A DNA stretch of 64,000 nucleotides from Paraburkholderia heleia NBRC 101817 (GTDB lineage: Bacteria; Pseudomonadota; Gammaproteobacteria; Burkholderiales; Burkholderiaceae): contig NZ_BBJH01000012.1 in NCBI RefSeq assembly GCF_000739775.1, positions 168,443 through 232,442 of the forward strand, written 5' to 3'. The position numbers were made by a program, and so were the translations under genes. Of the stretch, positions 45,404 through 54,288 are shown piece by piece; the stretch's first letter is position 1; each line of letters opens with the position of its first letter. The notes beneath the pieces are model-generated. The model worked only from the letters and a program-made list of their open reading frames with translations, was not told the origin of the DNA and made no database searches.

Positions 45404-46798
45404 ATGCAAACGAACGCCCTGGTCGAAACCGACCGCCAGCATCTGATCCACCCCGTGATCGGCTACCGCGCGCACGAGGCGCGCGGCGTGACGGTCCTCG
45501 ACTCCGGCCGCGGCGTCTGGCTGCGCGACAGCGAGGGGCGCGAACTGCTCGACGCGTTCGCGGGCCTGTGGTGCGTGAACACGGGCTACGGCCAACAGAG
45601 CATCGTCGACGCGGCGATGCGCCAGATGACGAAACTGCCGTACGCGACCAGCTATTTCCACTTCGGCTCCGAGCCGGCCATCGAACTCGCCGAGCGGCTG
45701 ACGTCACTCGCGCCGGCCGCGCTGTCGCGCGTGTACTTCACGCTCGGCGGCTCGGACGCGGTCGATTCGGCCGTGCGTTTCATCACCTACTACTACAACG
45801 CGCTCGGCAAGCCGCATAAGAAGCACTTCATCGCGCTCGAACGCGGGTATCACGGTTCGTCGTCGTTCGGCGCGGGGCTCACTGCGCTGCCGGTGTTCCA
45901 CCGTCACTTCGACTTGCCGCTCGCGACCCAGCACCACATTCCGTCGCCGTATCCGTACCGCAGCGCGACGCCCGACGACCCGCAGGCGATCATCGCGGCC
46001 TCGGTCGCGGCGCTCGAAGCAAAGGTCGCCGAGCTGGGCGCGGAGCACGTCGCCGCGTTTTTCTGCGAGCCGGTGCAGGGCTCGGGCGGCGTGATCGTGC
46101 CGCCGCGCGGCTGGCTCGCAGCGATGCGCGCCGCCTGCCGGCGCCTCGACATCCTGTTCGTCGCCGACGAGGTGATCACCGGCTTCGGGCGCACAGGCCC
46201 GCTGTTCGCATGCGCGGCCGAGCAGGTCGAGCCGGACCTGATGACAGTCGCGAAGGGACTGACGGCTGGTTACGCGCCGATGGGCGCCGTGCTGATGGCC
46301 GAACACGTTTATCAGGCGATCGCCGACGGCGCGCCGACCGACGTGCCGGTGGGTCACGGCCAGACCTATTCCGCGCATCCGGTGAGCGCCGCGATCGGGC
46401 TCGAAGTGCTGCGCCTCTATCACGAAGGCGGGCTGCTCGCGAACGGCCAGGTTCGCGCAAAGCAGTTCGGCGCGGCGCTAGACGCGCTACGCGAACATCC
46501 GCTCGTCGGCGACGCGCGGCACCGCGGGCTGCTCGGCGCGCTCGAACTCGTTGCCAACAAGGGCACGCGCGCGCCGTTCGATCCATCGCTGAAGCTGCCC
46601 GCGCGCCTGTTCGACGCCGCGTACCGCCACGGCGTGATCTTCCGCGCGTTCGGCGACAACACGCTCGGCTTCGCGCCGGCGCTGTGTCTCGCCGAGGACG
46701 AATGCGACGAGATGTTCGCACGCGTCACGCGCACGCTCGACGAGCTGCTCGACGCCGCCGACATGCGCGCGGCGCTGCGCGCACACGCGCGGACGTGA
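45404..46798 (+). CDS. class III aminotransferase (omega-amino acid:pyruvate type)
   Basis: This 464-residue PLP enzyme contains LWCVNTGYGQQSIVDAAMRQ, YFTLGGSDAVDSAVRFITYY, FVADEVITGFGRTGPLF (cofactor Asp) and the PLP Lys in MTVAKGLTAGYAPMGAVLM. The pattern matches beta-alanine/putrescine:pyruvate aminotransferases, which turn a terminal amine into an aldehyde. It is the last gene of the plus-strand arm; downstream DNA is a pseudogene field. Its product aldehyde could feed an aldehyde dehydrogenase at 37695 or 28923. Confidence 0.92.
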   Translation: MQTNALVETDRQHLIHPVIGYRAHEARGVTVLDSGRGVWLRDSEGRELLDAFAGLWCVNTGYGQQSIVDAAMRQMTKLPYATSYFHFGSEPAIELAERLTSLAPAALSRVYFTLGGSDAVDSAVRFITYYYNALGKPHKKHFIALERGYHGSSSFGAGLTALPVFHRHFDLPLATQHHIPSPYPYRSATPDDPQAIIAASVAALEAKVAELGAEHVAAFFCEPVQGSGGVIVPPRGWLAAMRAACRRLDILFVADEVITGFGRTGPLFACAAEQVEPDLMTVAKGLTAGYAPMGAVLMAEHVYQAIADGAPTDVPVGHGQTYSAHPVSAAIGLEVLRLYHEGGLLANGQVRAKQFGAALDALREHPLVGDARHRGLLGALELVANKGTRAPFDPSLKLPARLFDAAYRHGVIFRAFGDNTLGFAPALCLAEDECDEMFARVTRTLDELLDAADMRAALRAHART

Positions 46799-46825
46799 GC
46801 ACCGCTCCGGATCGACACTCACTGG

Positions 46826-47000
46826 CTGGAAGAACACCACCGGATACATCGGATCAAGCGGCTGCTGCCATTCGCGTACCTTGTCCATGAGCGCATCAGT
46901 CACCGTGCTGATGAAATCCGGCGACGCCTCGATGGCGTACCTCTCCAGCAGGAAGCCCTGGGTCTCGCGCACGCTCATGCTGCGCGCGTCCCGCGTCCCA
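46826..47000 (-). pseudogene. IS256-family transposase fragment
   Basis: The minus strand reads MSVRETQGFLLERYAIEASP, DFISTVTDALMDKVREWQQP and LDPMYPVVFF, an internal piece of IS256-type transposases (SPDxIS...EWQ.RPL..MYP). Both ends are lost. It marks a past insertion at the edge of the aminotransferase arm. Confidence 0.8.
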
Positions 47001-47308
47001 TGGGGACTAGCTTCGCGTCGTACATTGCGATGATTCAGCGCAGCGCGCTGCTTGCAAACGAGCCGCGCCGCCTCGACAAACCCAAAAATCTGGACCAGAT
47101 CCTTCTGGAGTTTCACAGAGCAAAGATCGTCGCGTTGCGGTACCCCGAAGCGGTTGTCACCGTATGGGAAAGGCTCCCGCTCGCCCAGAGCTTGATAGCG
47201 GCGCGCGCAAGCAGCGAGCGTAGTTCCGCTCTTGTCGCATCGGTGCAGTAGGCAGGCTGTCCGGGCTGTTGACGCCACGATTCTGCGAGCGAGCCGGCGT
47301 CGAACGCG

Positions 47309-47581
47309 TCACACTCGAGCGCCTCGACGAGCTGCCGGGACACCCACCGAGACTCCGGAAGACCCTGGTCGACCTCTGCGATCGCCCCATCCGCTTCCCA
47401 GATCGACGATCAACGCGTGGCGTGGCAGCTTCGCATGCTCGAGTATTGCGACAATGTCGTCCACTTCCGATCTTCCTGATGAGAGCGTCGGCACGCCTGT
47501 CACCGCAGTGGAAATCAAAAGGGATGCGCCGACGAGCAGGGTCCCGAAAACGGCAACATACGGAATCAATGGGGCCATCAC
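47309..47581 (-). pseudogene. membrane-anchored methyltransferase, N-terminal fragment
   Basis: The frame begins with a hydrophobic anchor (MAPLIPYVAVFGTLLVGASL) and then KLPRHALIVDLGSGWGDR, where VDLGSGWG resembles motif I of class I SAM-dependent methyltransferases. After that the sequence becomes Arg/Gly-rich and non-native, suggesting a frameshift or deletion. A further minus-strand open stretch at 47113-47343 (RQLVEALECDAFDAGSLAES) could be displaced coding sequence but I cannot assign it. Confidence is moderate. Confidence 0.45.
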
Positions 47582-47590
47582 GATTTTGAC

Positions 47591-48661
47591 TCAGCTGCGA
47601 GGCGGGACGTGAGGCAACAACAAGTACGATGCATGTTTGCCGCCCGTCGCGATAGTGTCGGTGCCACCGTACAGCGCGGAATCGCGATTGGGATGAGCGG
47701 CGAAGAACAGCCCGGAATGGCTGTCGTCCGGAAGATCGTAGTCTTTCGCATGCACGACGGGCGCGCCAGGCCCATAGCCGAAGTCCTTCCCCTGGATCGT
47801 CAGGGCCAGGCGGTATTCCTTGGGAATGACGATGCTCGTCGGCTCCGTGAATTCCACGTCGACCGGATACAGTTGTCCAGGTGTCATCGGCTCGCGAGCA
47901 AGGTGCGGATGAAACGGCTGCCAGGCCGTGGATTTCGCTGGGTCTACAGCACGGTGCGAAACCCGCAGATAGCCAAGATCGAGCGGTACGTCCGGATCGC
48001 TGTTGCCCACAAAGGTGACGTCCCGCCCCTGCGGATCGATCAGCCTGAGGGCCGCGAAGATGTCCATGTCCGCGGTCGAAGAACCGACCCATAGCCTCAC
48101 GCCGATCGGCCGGTGAATTCCGTCTCCTCGCTGAAGGGCTTCGTCGTAAAAGTCAGCCCGTCTCCCAATCCGGCGCAGGATTTCTGGGCGGACGCCAGAT
48201 GCTCCAGACGAGGCGCCATCGAAACGTTCGCCGCATCGAGATAGTAGCGCTGCCAGCGCGTGCCCGGCAGCGGCCAGGCGGCAGCGCTCCTCCAGACGGT
48301 TCCGCTGGGCCGGCGGATCTGCACCGCAAACGTTCAAGATGCCACCGTAGCAGGCGATTTCCCGATACTGATCGAACGCGCCTTCCCAGGGCAGTATCGC
48401 GGCAAGCCCTTCCGGCTGTAGCGCAGCCACCTGATCGTATCTTTCCCGTAGGGCCCCATCAACATGAGCACCGGATACCGGCCGGGCTTCTCCGGACGAT
48501 AGATATTGACGCGCAACTTCACGCCATCGGTCATCGCGACAGGCACGTCATGGTCGAAGATCATGCCCGGAACGCCGCTATCGACCTGCTCAGCCAGAGA
48601 AGGCTGGGTAAATACGATGAAAAAGGCAGCGACCCACGGCGCGATTCGCTTAAAACGTATG
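47591..48661 (-). pseudogene. CocE/NonD-family hydrolase, broken
   Basis: The 5' part encodes a signal peptide (RFKRIAPWVAAFFIVFTQPS then LAEQ) and the start of the hydrolase domain (VPVAMTDGVKLRVNIYRPEK, YPVLMLMGPYGKD). The expected first codon is ATA (48661-48659) with AAGGA upstream, so an ATG has probably mutated. About 140 residues, including the nucleophile, are deleted near 48440. The frame then passes through GLAAILPWEGAFDQYREIAC, through GTRWQRYYLDAANVSMAPRL in another frame, and ends in the jelly-roll domain (SSTADMDIFAALRLIDPQGR) at 47591. Loss of start, active site and frame makes it non-functional. Confidence 0.88.
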
Positions 48662-48740
48662 ATAAGACGTCCTTATTTATCGGTACGGCAAGTACGTCGT
48701 GTGATCCCGGCTCAGTCCCACCGCACGGCAAGGCCGGCGT

Positions 48741-48899
48741 CTAACGACCCCGATCGCTCAAGGCAGCCGCAAGATCCCTCATCAATGAGGGATGCTGCGC
48801 CGAACGCACAAGGCCTGTCACCGTGTGGCCCGCGGTAACGAGTTCGCGAACGACGGCGGAACCGATGAAGCCCGCCGCGCCTGTGACGAAAATACGCAT
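48741..48899 (-). pseudogene. truncated NAD-dependent epimerase/SDR paralogue
   Basis: From ATG 48899 the frame gives 52 residues. The first 34 ([34 protein letters not shown]) closely match the start of the intact epimerase at 48915-49826, and then it stops after [15 protein letters not shown]. It is 15 bp downstream of that gene, so it is the stub of a tandem duplicate. The end coincides with an inverted repeat (ATCCCTCAT-CA-ATGAGGGAT, about 48774-48793). Confidence 0.75.
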
Positions 48900-48914
48900 G
48901 GTTGTAATCTCACT

Positions 48915-49826
48915 TCAATGGGACGAGCCGGCCTGTTCGACGCGGAAGTAACCGGGATCGGCGAGGTCTGCCAGGAGGCCCCGGTGCTGTGGCGTCCAGC
49001 CCAGAATCGCTCGCGTGTGACGGCTGTCCGCAGGGGCGTCGATACCCACGAAGGGGGCAAACCATCCGAAATGCGCGGCGGCTTCGTCCGCAGAAAGCGA
49101 AACCAGCGGCAGACCGAGGCTATGGCCTATCGCTGCGGCGATATCCTTGAGCGCCACGCCCATCTCGCCGATTGCATGGAACGGCCCCGCCGTCACGTTC
49201 TCGAGAGCCAGACGGTAGACACGGGCCGCATCGTGCCGATGAACGGCGGGCCAGCGGTTGAGCCCTTCGCCCACATAGGCCGACACGCCCTTCTCGCGGG
49301 CAATGGCCGCGAGACGCGGCACAAAACCGTGGTCGCCCAGACCGTGGACCGATGGCGCCAGGCGTATCGTGGTCGCCTTTACGCCCCGCGCGGTCAACTC
49401 CCTCACGGCTGCCTCCGACGCTCGGGGGAATCGCTCTGAAACCGGTGGCGCGACGCCCTGCTCGGTCGCGATTCGACCGGGGGCCAGCAAGGCGACGCCG
49501 GACGTGACGAGGAATGGCCGGTCGGATCCTTCGAGCGTCGCACCGATCGCCTCGATAGCACGCCGTTCCACCACGCTGTTCTCGGCAAAGCGAGACCAGT
49601 CGTGATTGAACGCAGTATGAATCACCGCATCGGCTTCGGAAGCGCCTTCCCGCAGGCGGTCGATATCTTCGAGCGAACCCACGAGCGTCCGGACGCCGGC
49701 CGTCCTGAGTTGCGCCGCTCGCTCTGCGGATCGGACCAGACCCGTGACCTGATGCCCCGCCTCCATCAATTCCCGCACAACCGCCGAACCGACCCAGCCG
49801 GTCGCCCCAGTCACGAATATCCTCAT
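48915..49826 (-). CDS. NAD-dependent epimerase/dehydratase-family SDR
   Basis: This 303-residue atypical/extended SDR has [16 protein letters not shown] (GxxGxxG), AVIHTAFNHDW, and a late LGWTPQHRGLLADL segment as in NmrA/epimerase-like reductases. The Met at 49826 is chosen over an upstream Met at 49937 because it starts the nucleotide-binding strand and leaves an intergenic region. It is divergent from the AraC-family gene at 49928, which probably regulates it. A truncated duplicate lies downstream. The substrate is unknown. Confidence 0.9.
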   Translation of the reverse strand: MRIFVTGATGWVGSAVVRELMEAGHQVTGLVRSAERAAQLRTAGVRTLVGSLEDIDRLREGASEADAVIHTAFNHDWSRFAENSVVERRAIEAIGATLEGSDRPFLVTSGVALLAPGRIATEQGVAPPVSERFPRASEAAVRELTARGVKATTIRLAPSVHGLGDHGFVPRLAAIAREKGVSAYVGEGLNRWPAVHRHDAARVYRLALENVTAGPFHAIGEMGVALKDIAAAIGHSLGLPLVSLSADEAAAHFGWFAPFVGIDAPADSRHTRAILGWTPQHRGLLADLADPGYFRVEQAGSSH

Positions 49827-49927
49827 CGCACCTCTCCCTTTCAAATACGGATACAGCTTAGGGCGTTGAATCGGAACGATCCATGTCGTAGAGTTCGTTT
49901 CTGGTATTCGATCGTTCAAACTTCGAC

Positions 49928-50902
49928 ATGGATCCACTATCGGATGTGTTGTCGCTCCTGAAGCTGCAAAGCTATGTTTCCGGCGGCTTCGATGCGGCCG
50001 GCGACTGGGCCGTGCAATTCGGTCCCTTCGACGGGGTCAAGTTTCATACAGTGCTTCGGGGCCAGTGCTGGGTCTGCGTCGATGGCGAACCCGAGCCGCT
50101 TGAGATCGCCGAAGGCGAATGCTTTCTGCTTGCGCGAGGCAAGCCCTTTCGCATCGCGAGCAATCTTGCGGCGGAGCCGGTCGCGTTCGGTACACTCATC
50201 CCGCAGGTCAGGGACGGCCGTATCGTGACCCACCACGGCGGCGGCGAATTCCTCAGCGTCGGCGGGTATTTCACGCTGGCCGACGGTCAGGCCGATCTGC
50301 TTTTAGACGTGCTCCCCGCGGTCATCCACGTTCGGGAGGAACCGGGCCCGTCAATGCTGCGATGGTGTATCGAGCGCATGAGAGAGGAATTGCGCGAAGC
50401 GCAGCCGGGCTGCGGCATCGTCGCACAACAGCTCGCTACCCTCGTGCTCGTGCAAGCATTGCGGCTGCAGCTGGCAGGTGGGCGTAAAGAAGCCGTCGGC
50501 TGGCTTTTCGCACTCGCGGATAAACGGATGCGCGCGGCGATCAACGCCATGCACGAGACGCCCGGCGCGAAATGGACGCTACAGACGCTGGCCGAGCAGG
50601 CTGCCATGTCGCGCACGAGTTTCGCGCTCCGGTTCAAGGAACTCGTCGGGCTCTCGCCGATGGACTATCTGACGCGTTGGCGTATGTCGTTGGCCGCCAA
50701 CAGGCTGACGCACTCGCGCGACTCGGTCGCTGAAATCGGCCTCGCGCTCGGGTATGAATCAGAAAAGTCCTTCAGCGCGGCCTTCAAACGGATCATGAAT
50801 TGCGCCCCGCGCCAATACGGCCGCCAGCAAATCAGCGGCGGCGAAAGTGGGCCCGATACGGCATTCGCTCGAACGCCGAACCTGCTCACGTCCCGCCGAT
50901 AA
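49928..50902 (+). CDS. AraC-family transcriptional regulator with cupin sensor
   Basis: This 324-residue protein has an N-terminal cupin_6-type domain (FDGVKFHTVLRGQCWVCVDG, FLLARGKPFRIASN) and a C-terminal AraC domain (WTLQTLAEQAAMSRTSFALR, FKELVGLSPMDYLTRWRMSL, VAEIGLALGYESEKSFSAAF). This type commonly sits divergent from an SDR or epimerase, as it does here with 48915-49826. It is unrelated in detail to the PobR-like pair at 5205 and 9218. Confidence 0.93.
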   Translation: MDPLSDVLSLLKLQSYVSGGFDAAGDWAVQFGPFDGVKFHTVLRGQCWVCVDGEPEPLEIAEGECFLLARGKPFRIASNLAAEPVAFGTLIPQVRDGRIVTHHGGGEFLSVGGYFTLADGQADLLLDVLPAVIHVREEPGPSMLRWCIERMREELREAQPGCGIVAQQLATLVLVQALRLQLAGGRKEAVGWLFALADKRMRAAINAMHETPGAKWTLQTLAEQAAMSRTSFALRFKELVGLSPMDYLTRWRMSLAANRLTHSRDSVAEIGLALGYESEKSFSAAFKRIMNCAPRQYGRQQISGGESGPDTAFARTPNLLTSRR

Positions 50903-51170
50903 ACCGTGCAACGAGGTCGCCGACTGAAGCCGCGTTGAGCGTGCCGGCGGTAGCCCCACATGACCGGTGAATGCGACGCTGGACGCACTCGCCGATCCAT
51001 AGCCAACGCACTCGGCAATCTCGGCGATCCCGCGGTCGGTCCGCCTGCGCATGTTCTTCGCCAGCGCCATACGCCAGTTCAACAAATAGGCCATCGGCGC
51101 GAGCCCCACCGCACGGTCGAAACGCTCGAAAAACACCGAGCGCGAGAGTGCCGCTGCTGCACCCGTACCT
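50903..51170 (-). pseudogene. AraC-family regulator, C-terminal HTH fragment
   Basis: The minus strand reads ALSRSVFFERFDRAVGLAPM, AYLLNWRMALAKNMRRRTDR, GIAEIAECVGYGSASASSVA and FTGHVGLPPAR, the second half of an AraC DNA-binding domain similar to but distinct from the gene next to it. There is no sensor domain and several family-conserved positions look altered (Phe and Arg in the last helix). It is a remnant of a second AraC gene. Confidence 0.7.
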
Positions 51171-51257
51171 GCAGCCTGATAATTACTAAACCTATTTGAG
51201 GGATGTTGTACAAGCCACCCAGATCCTCCGCGCCGCCGCAGTCGAATCGCAAAGCTA

Positions 51258-51293
51258 GCGAACGTTCAGGAAGGCAAACCTCTGAACGTTCGC
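51258..51293. terminator. perfect 12-bp inverted repeat downstream of amtB
   Basis: GCGAACGTTCAG (51258-51269) and CTGAACGTTCGC (51282-51293) are exact reverse complements separated by 12 nt. The structure begins 12 nt after the amtB stop on its own strand, the position of a terminator, but a T-run is weak. Each arm also contains the palindrome GAACGTTC, so a protein site with two boxes is an alternative. Confidence 0.5.
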
Positions 51294-51304
51294 CGCAATC
51301 CGTG

Positions 51305-52696
51305 CTAGCCGTGGTACGCCGCCTCACCGTGCGAGGCCGTGTCAAGGCCTTGACGTTCACCCTCCTCATCGATACGCAAGCCAATGACTACATCCACTAG
51401 CTTGAACGCGACGAACGACACCGCCGCCGACCACACCAGCGACGTGCCCACGCCCCAGCATTGCGAGATCATCTGGCTCGCCATATCGTAGTCGCCGACC
51501 TTGTTCGCCACATAGTCATAGACGCCGGTGCCGCCCAGCTTCGGTGAGGCGAACACGCCGGTGAGCAATGCGCCCGCAATGCCGCCGATACAGTGCACGC
51601 CGAACACGTCGAGCGAATCGTCCACGCCAAGCAGGCGCTTGAGGCCATTCACGCCCCAGTAGCAAAGCGCGCCGGCGATGAAGCCCATGATGATCGCGCC
51701 CATCGGTCCGACGAAGCCGCATGCGGGCGTGATGACCACGAGCCCCGCGATCGCGCCGGATACCGCGCCGAGCATCGACGGCTTGCCCTTGAGCGTCCAT
51801 TCGACCACGGTCCACGAGACGGTGGCCGCGCAGGTGGCAAGCAGCGTGGTGACGAAGGCGAGCGTTGCCGCGCCGTTCGCTTCGAGATTCGAACCCACGT
51901 TGAAGCCGAACCAGCCCACCCACAGCAGCGAGCCGCCGATCATCGTCATCGTGAGGCTGTGCGGAGCCATGTGCTCGCGGCCGAAGCCCACGCGCTTGCC
52001 GATCATGATCGCGCCCACCAGCGCCGCAATGCCGGCGTTGATATGCACGACGGTGCCGCCCGCGAAGTCGAGCGCGCCCTTCTGAAACAGGAAGCCCGCC
52101 GTGGCATTGGCCTTTTCTGCCGCCGCGGCGCTCGTGTACGCGTCGGGTCCCGCCCAATACCAGACCATGTGCGCAATCGGCAGGTACGAAAACGTGAACC
52201 ACAACACCATGAAGGCCAGCACCGCCGAGAACTTCGCGCGCTCGGCAATGCCGCCAATGATGAGTGCGGGCGTGATCGCCGCAAACGTGAGCTGGAACGA
52301 CACGTAGATGAATTCGGGAATCACCACGCCCTTGCTGAACGTGGCGGCGGTGGTGTCGGGCGTCACGCCCGCGAGAAACATCTTGCTAAAGCCACCGAAG
52401 AACGCATTGCCTTCGGTAAACGCGACGCTGTAGCCGTACACCGCCCACAGCACGCCGAGCAGACAGAAGATCACGAGCGTCTGCATCAGCACGGAAAGCA
52501 TGTTCTTCGCGCGCACCATGCCGCCGTAAAAGAGACCGAGGCCCGGCGCCGCCATCATGACGACCAGCAGCGTCGCGACGATCATCCATGCGGTGTCGCC
52601 CTTGTTCGGCACCGGCGCGGCGGCGCCTTGCGCGAGCGCAGGCAGCGAGAGCGCCAGCGCGCCGATCACCGCGAGTAGTTTGCCCAAGCTTTTCAT
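51305..52696 (-). CDS. amtB: ammonium transporter
   Basis: This 463-residue Amt/MEP/Rh protein has an N-terminal signal (MKSLGKLLAVIGALALSLPA, cleaved near LAQ) and 11 membrane segments. Marker stretches are GLGLFYGGMVRAKNMLSVLM, FAGGTVVHINAGIAALVGA (pore His) and DDSLDVFGVHCIGGIAGALL (second pore His). It is the last gene after glnT-glxB-glxC-glxD, 205 bp behind glxD, and has no glnK partner here. It may import ammonium or small amines such as methylammonium for the neighbouring synthetase. Confidence 0.95.
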   Translation of the reverse strand: MKSLGKLLAVIGALALSLPALAQGAAAPVPNKGDTAWMIVATLLVVMMAAPGLGLFYGGMVRAKNMLSVLMQTLVIFCLLGVLWAVYGYSVAFTEGNAFFGGFSKMFLAGVTPDTTAATFSKGVVIPEFIYVSFQLTFAAITPALIIGGIAERAKFSAVLAFMVLWFTFSYLPIAHMVWYWAGPDAYTSAAAAEKANATAGFLFQKGALDFAGGTVVHINAGIAALVGAIMIGKRVGFGREHMAPHSLTMTMIGGSLLWVGWFGFNVGSNLEANGAATLAFVTTLLATCAATVSWTVVEWTLKGKPSMLGAVSGAIAGLVVITPACGFVGPMGAIIMGFIAGALCYWGVNGLKRLLGVDDSLDVFGVHCIGGIAGALLTGVFASPKLGGTGVYDYVANKVGDYDMASQMISQCWGVGTSLVWSAAVSFVAFKLVDVVIGLRIDEEGERQGLDTASHGEAAYHG

Positions 52697-52901
52697 TGCA
52701 CGATCCTGTAGAAAGGCGTCGCGTGAGGCGTGCGCAAGCGGCGCGACCTTCACGACACGCGTGTGGGAGAGAAGATGGATACGAGTGCATGACCCGCGCT
52801 GCGGGCTTGTCGGGCGCCCGCTCGCGCGTTTCGACGGCGCGCGCGGCGGTCTCCTCGCGCGTGCGCCCATTGCTGCAAATACTGCTCGTGCTACGACCCG
52901 A

Positions 52902-54266
52902 TCAACGCACGTCCAGACCGGGAATCCACGACGTGCCCGCGAGCGGCACGCGCGCCATGGCCGCCGATTCGACCGTCAACGCCACGAGGTCTTCCGGCTC
53001 CAGGTGATGCACGTTCTGCTTGCCGCACGCGCGCGCGATGGTCGTGAGCTCCATCGTGAGCGTCTTGAGGTAGTTCTTCACGCGGCGCGCGCCCTCTTCG
53101 GGTTCCAGGCGCTTTTCGAGCACGGCATCCTGGGTCGTCACGCCCACCGGACACTTGCCCGTATGGCAGTGATGGCAGAAGCCCGGCGCGGTGTTTAGCG
53201 CCGCATAGTCGGCCACCGCCGAATGAAGCGCGCCGTTCTGGAAGTACGATTCGCTGTTGCAGCCCAGCGCCATCAGCACGCCCTGGCCGATGGCCACCGC
53301 GTCCGCGCCGAGTGCGAGCGCCTTCGCCACGTCCGCGCCCGTGCGAATGCCGCCCGAGACGATCAGTTGCACCTTGCCCTTCATGTCGAGGTCTTCGAGC
53401 GCATCCACGGCCTGGCGCACCGCCGCGAGCGTCGGAATGCCCACGTTGTCGATGAAGCAGCTCTGCGTGGCGGCCGTGCCGCCCTGCATGCCATCGATCA
53501 CCACCACGTCGGCGCCCGCGTGCACGGCGAGCTTCACGTCGTTGAACGTGCGCGTGGCGGCGACTTTCACGTAGACCGGTTTTTCCCAGTCGGTGATTTC
53601 ACGCAGTTCCTGAATCTTGATAGCGAGATCGTCGGGGCCGGTCCAGTCGGGGTGGCGGCTCGCCGAGCGCTGGTCGACGCCCGCGGGCAACGTGCGCATC
53701 GACGCCACGCGCGGATTCACCTTCTGCCCGAGCAGCATGCCGCCGCCGCCCGGCTTCGCGCCCTGGCCGATCACCACTTCGATGGCGTCGGCGCGGCGCA
53801 CGTCGTCCGGGTTGAAGCCGTAGCGCGAAGGCAGGCATTGATAGACGAGCGTCTTCGACGACTGTCGCTCTTCCTGCGTCATGCCGCCGTCACCGGTGGT
53901 CGTCGAAGTGCCCGCAGCCGTGGCCGCGCGGCCCAGTGCTTCCTTCACGTTCGCCGAGAGCGCGCCGAAGCTCATGCCCGCAATCGTCACGGGCGTGTCG
54001 AGCACGAGCGGCTTTTTGGCGAAGCGCGTGCCGAGCACAGTCTGCGAGCTGCACTTCTCGCGATAGCCTTCGAGCGGATAGCGCGAGAGCGAAGCGCCGA
54101 GGAACAGCAGGTCGTCGAAGTGCGGCACGCTCTTCTTCGAGCCGAGCCCGCGGATTTCATAGAGGCCGCGCTGCGCGGCCGTGTGAATGTAGTCGATGGT
54201 CTTGCGGTCGAAGGTACTGGACTCTTCCTGCTGCAGACGCGCGAAATGAACCGGTTTGGTTTCCAT
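52902..54266 (-). CDS. glxD: FMN-binding glutamate synthase-like protein (GlxD/MgsC type)
   Basis: This 454-residue protein corresponds to the FMN/Fe-S synthase domain of GltB. It has TIAGMSFGALSANVKEALGR, GDGGMTQEERQSSK, IGQGAKPGGGGMLLGQKVNP and VVIDGMQGGTAATQSCFI, then VSGGIRTGADVAKALALGAD, with CHHCHTGKCPVGV as Fe-S ligands. In the N-methylglutamate pathway the homologue (MgsC) joins the class II amidotransferase and GXGXG subunits to form N-methylglutamate synthase. The three neighbouring genes here have that composition, so the product is one subunit of such a complex. Confidence 0.92.
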   Translation of the reverse strand: METKPVHFARLQQEESSTFDRKTIDYIHTAAQRGLYEIRGLGSKKSVPHFDDLLFLGASLSRYPLEGYREKCSSQTVLGTRFAKKPLVLDTPVTIAGMSFGALSANVKEALGRAATAAGTSTTTGDGGMTQEERQSSKTLVYQCLPSRYGFNPDDVRRADAIEVVIGQGAKPGGGGMLLGQKVNPRVASMRTLPAGVDQRSASRHPDWTGPDDLAIKIQELREITDWEKPVYVKVAATRTFNDVKLAVHAGADVVVIDGMQGGTAATQSCFIDNVGIPTLAAVRQAVDALEDLDMKGKVQLIVSGGIRTGADVAKALALGADAVAIGQGVLMALGCNSESYFQNGALHSAVADYAALNTAPGFCHHCHTGKCPVGVTTQDAVLEKRLEPEEGARRVKNYLKTLTMELTTIARACGKQNVHHLEPEDLVALTVESAAMARVPLAGTSWIPGLDVR

Positions 54267-54288
54267 GGGGACCTTCTCGATCGTGTGT

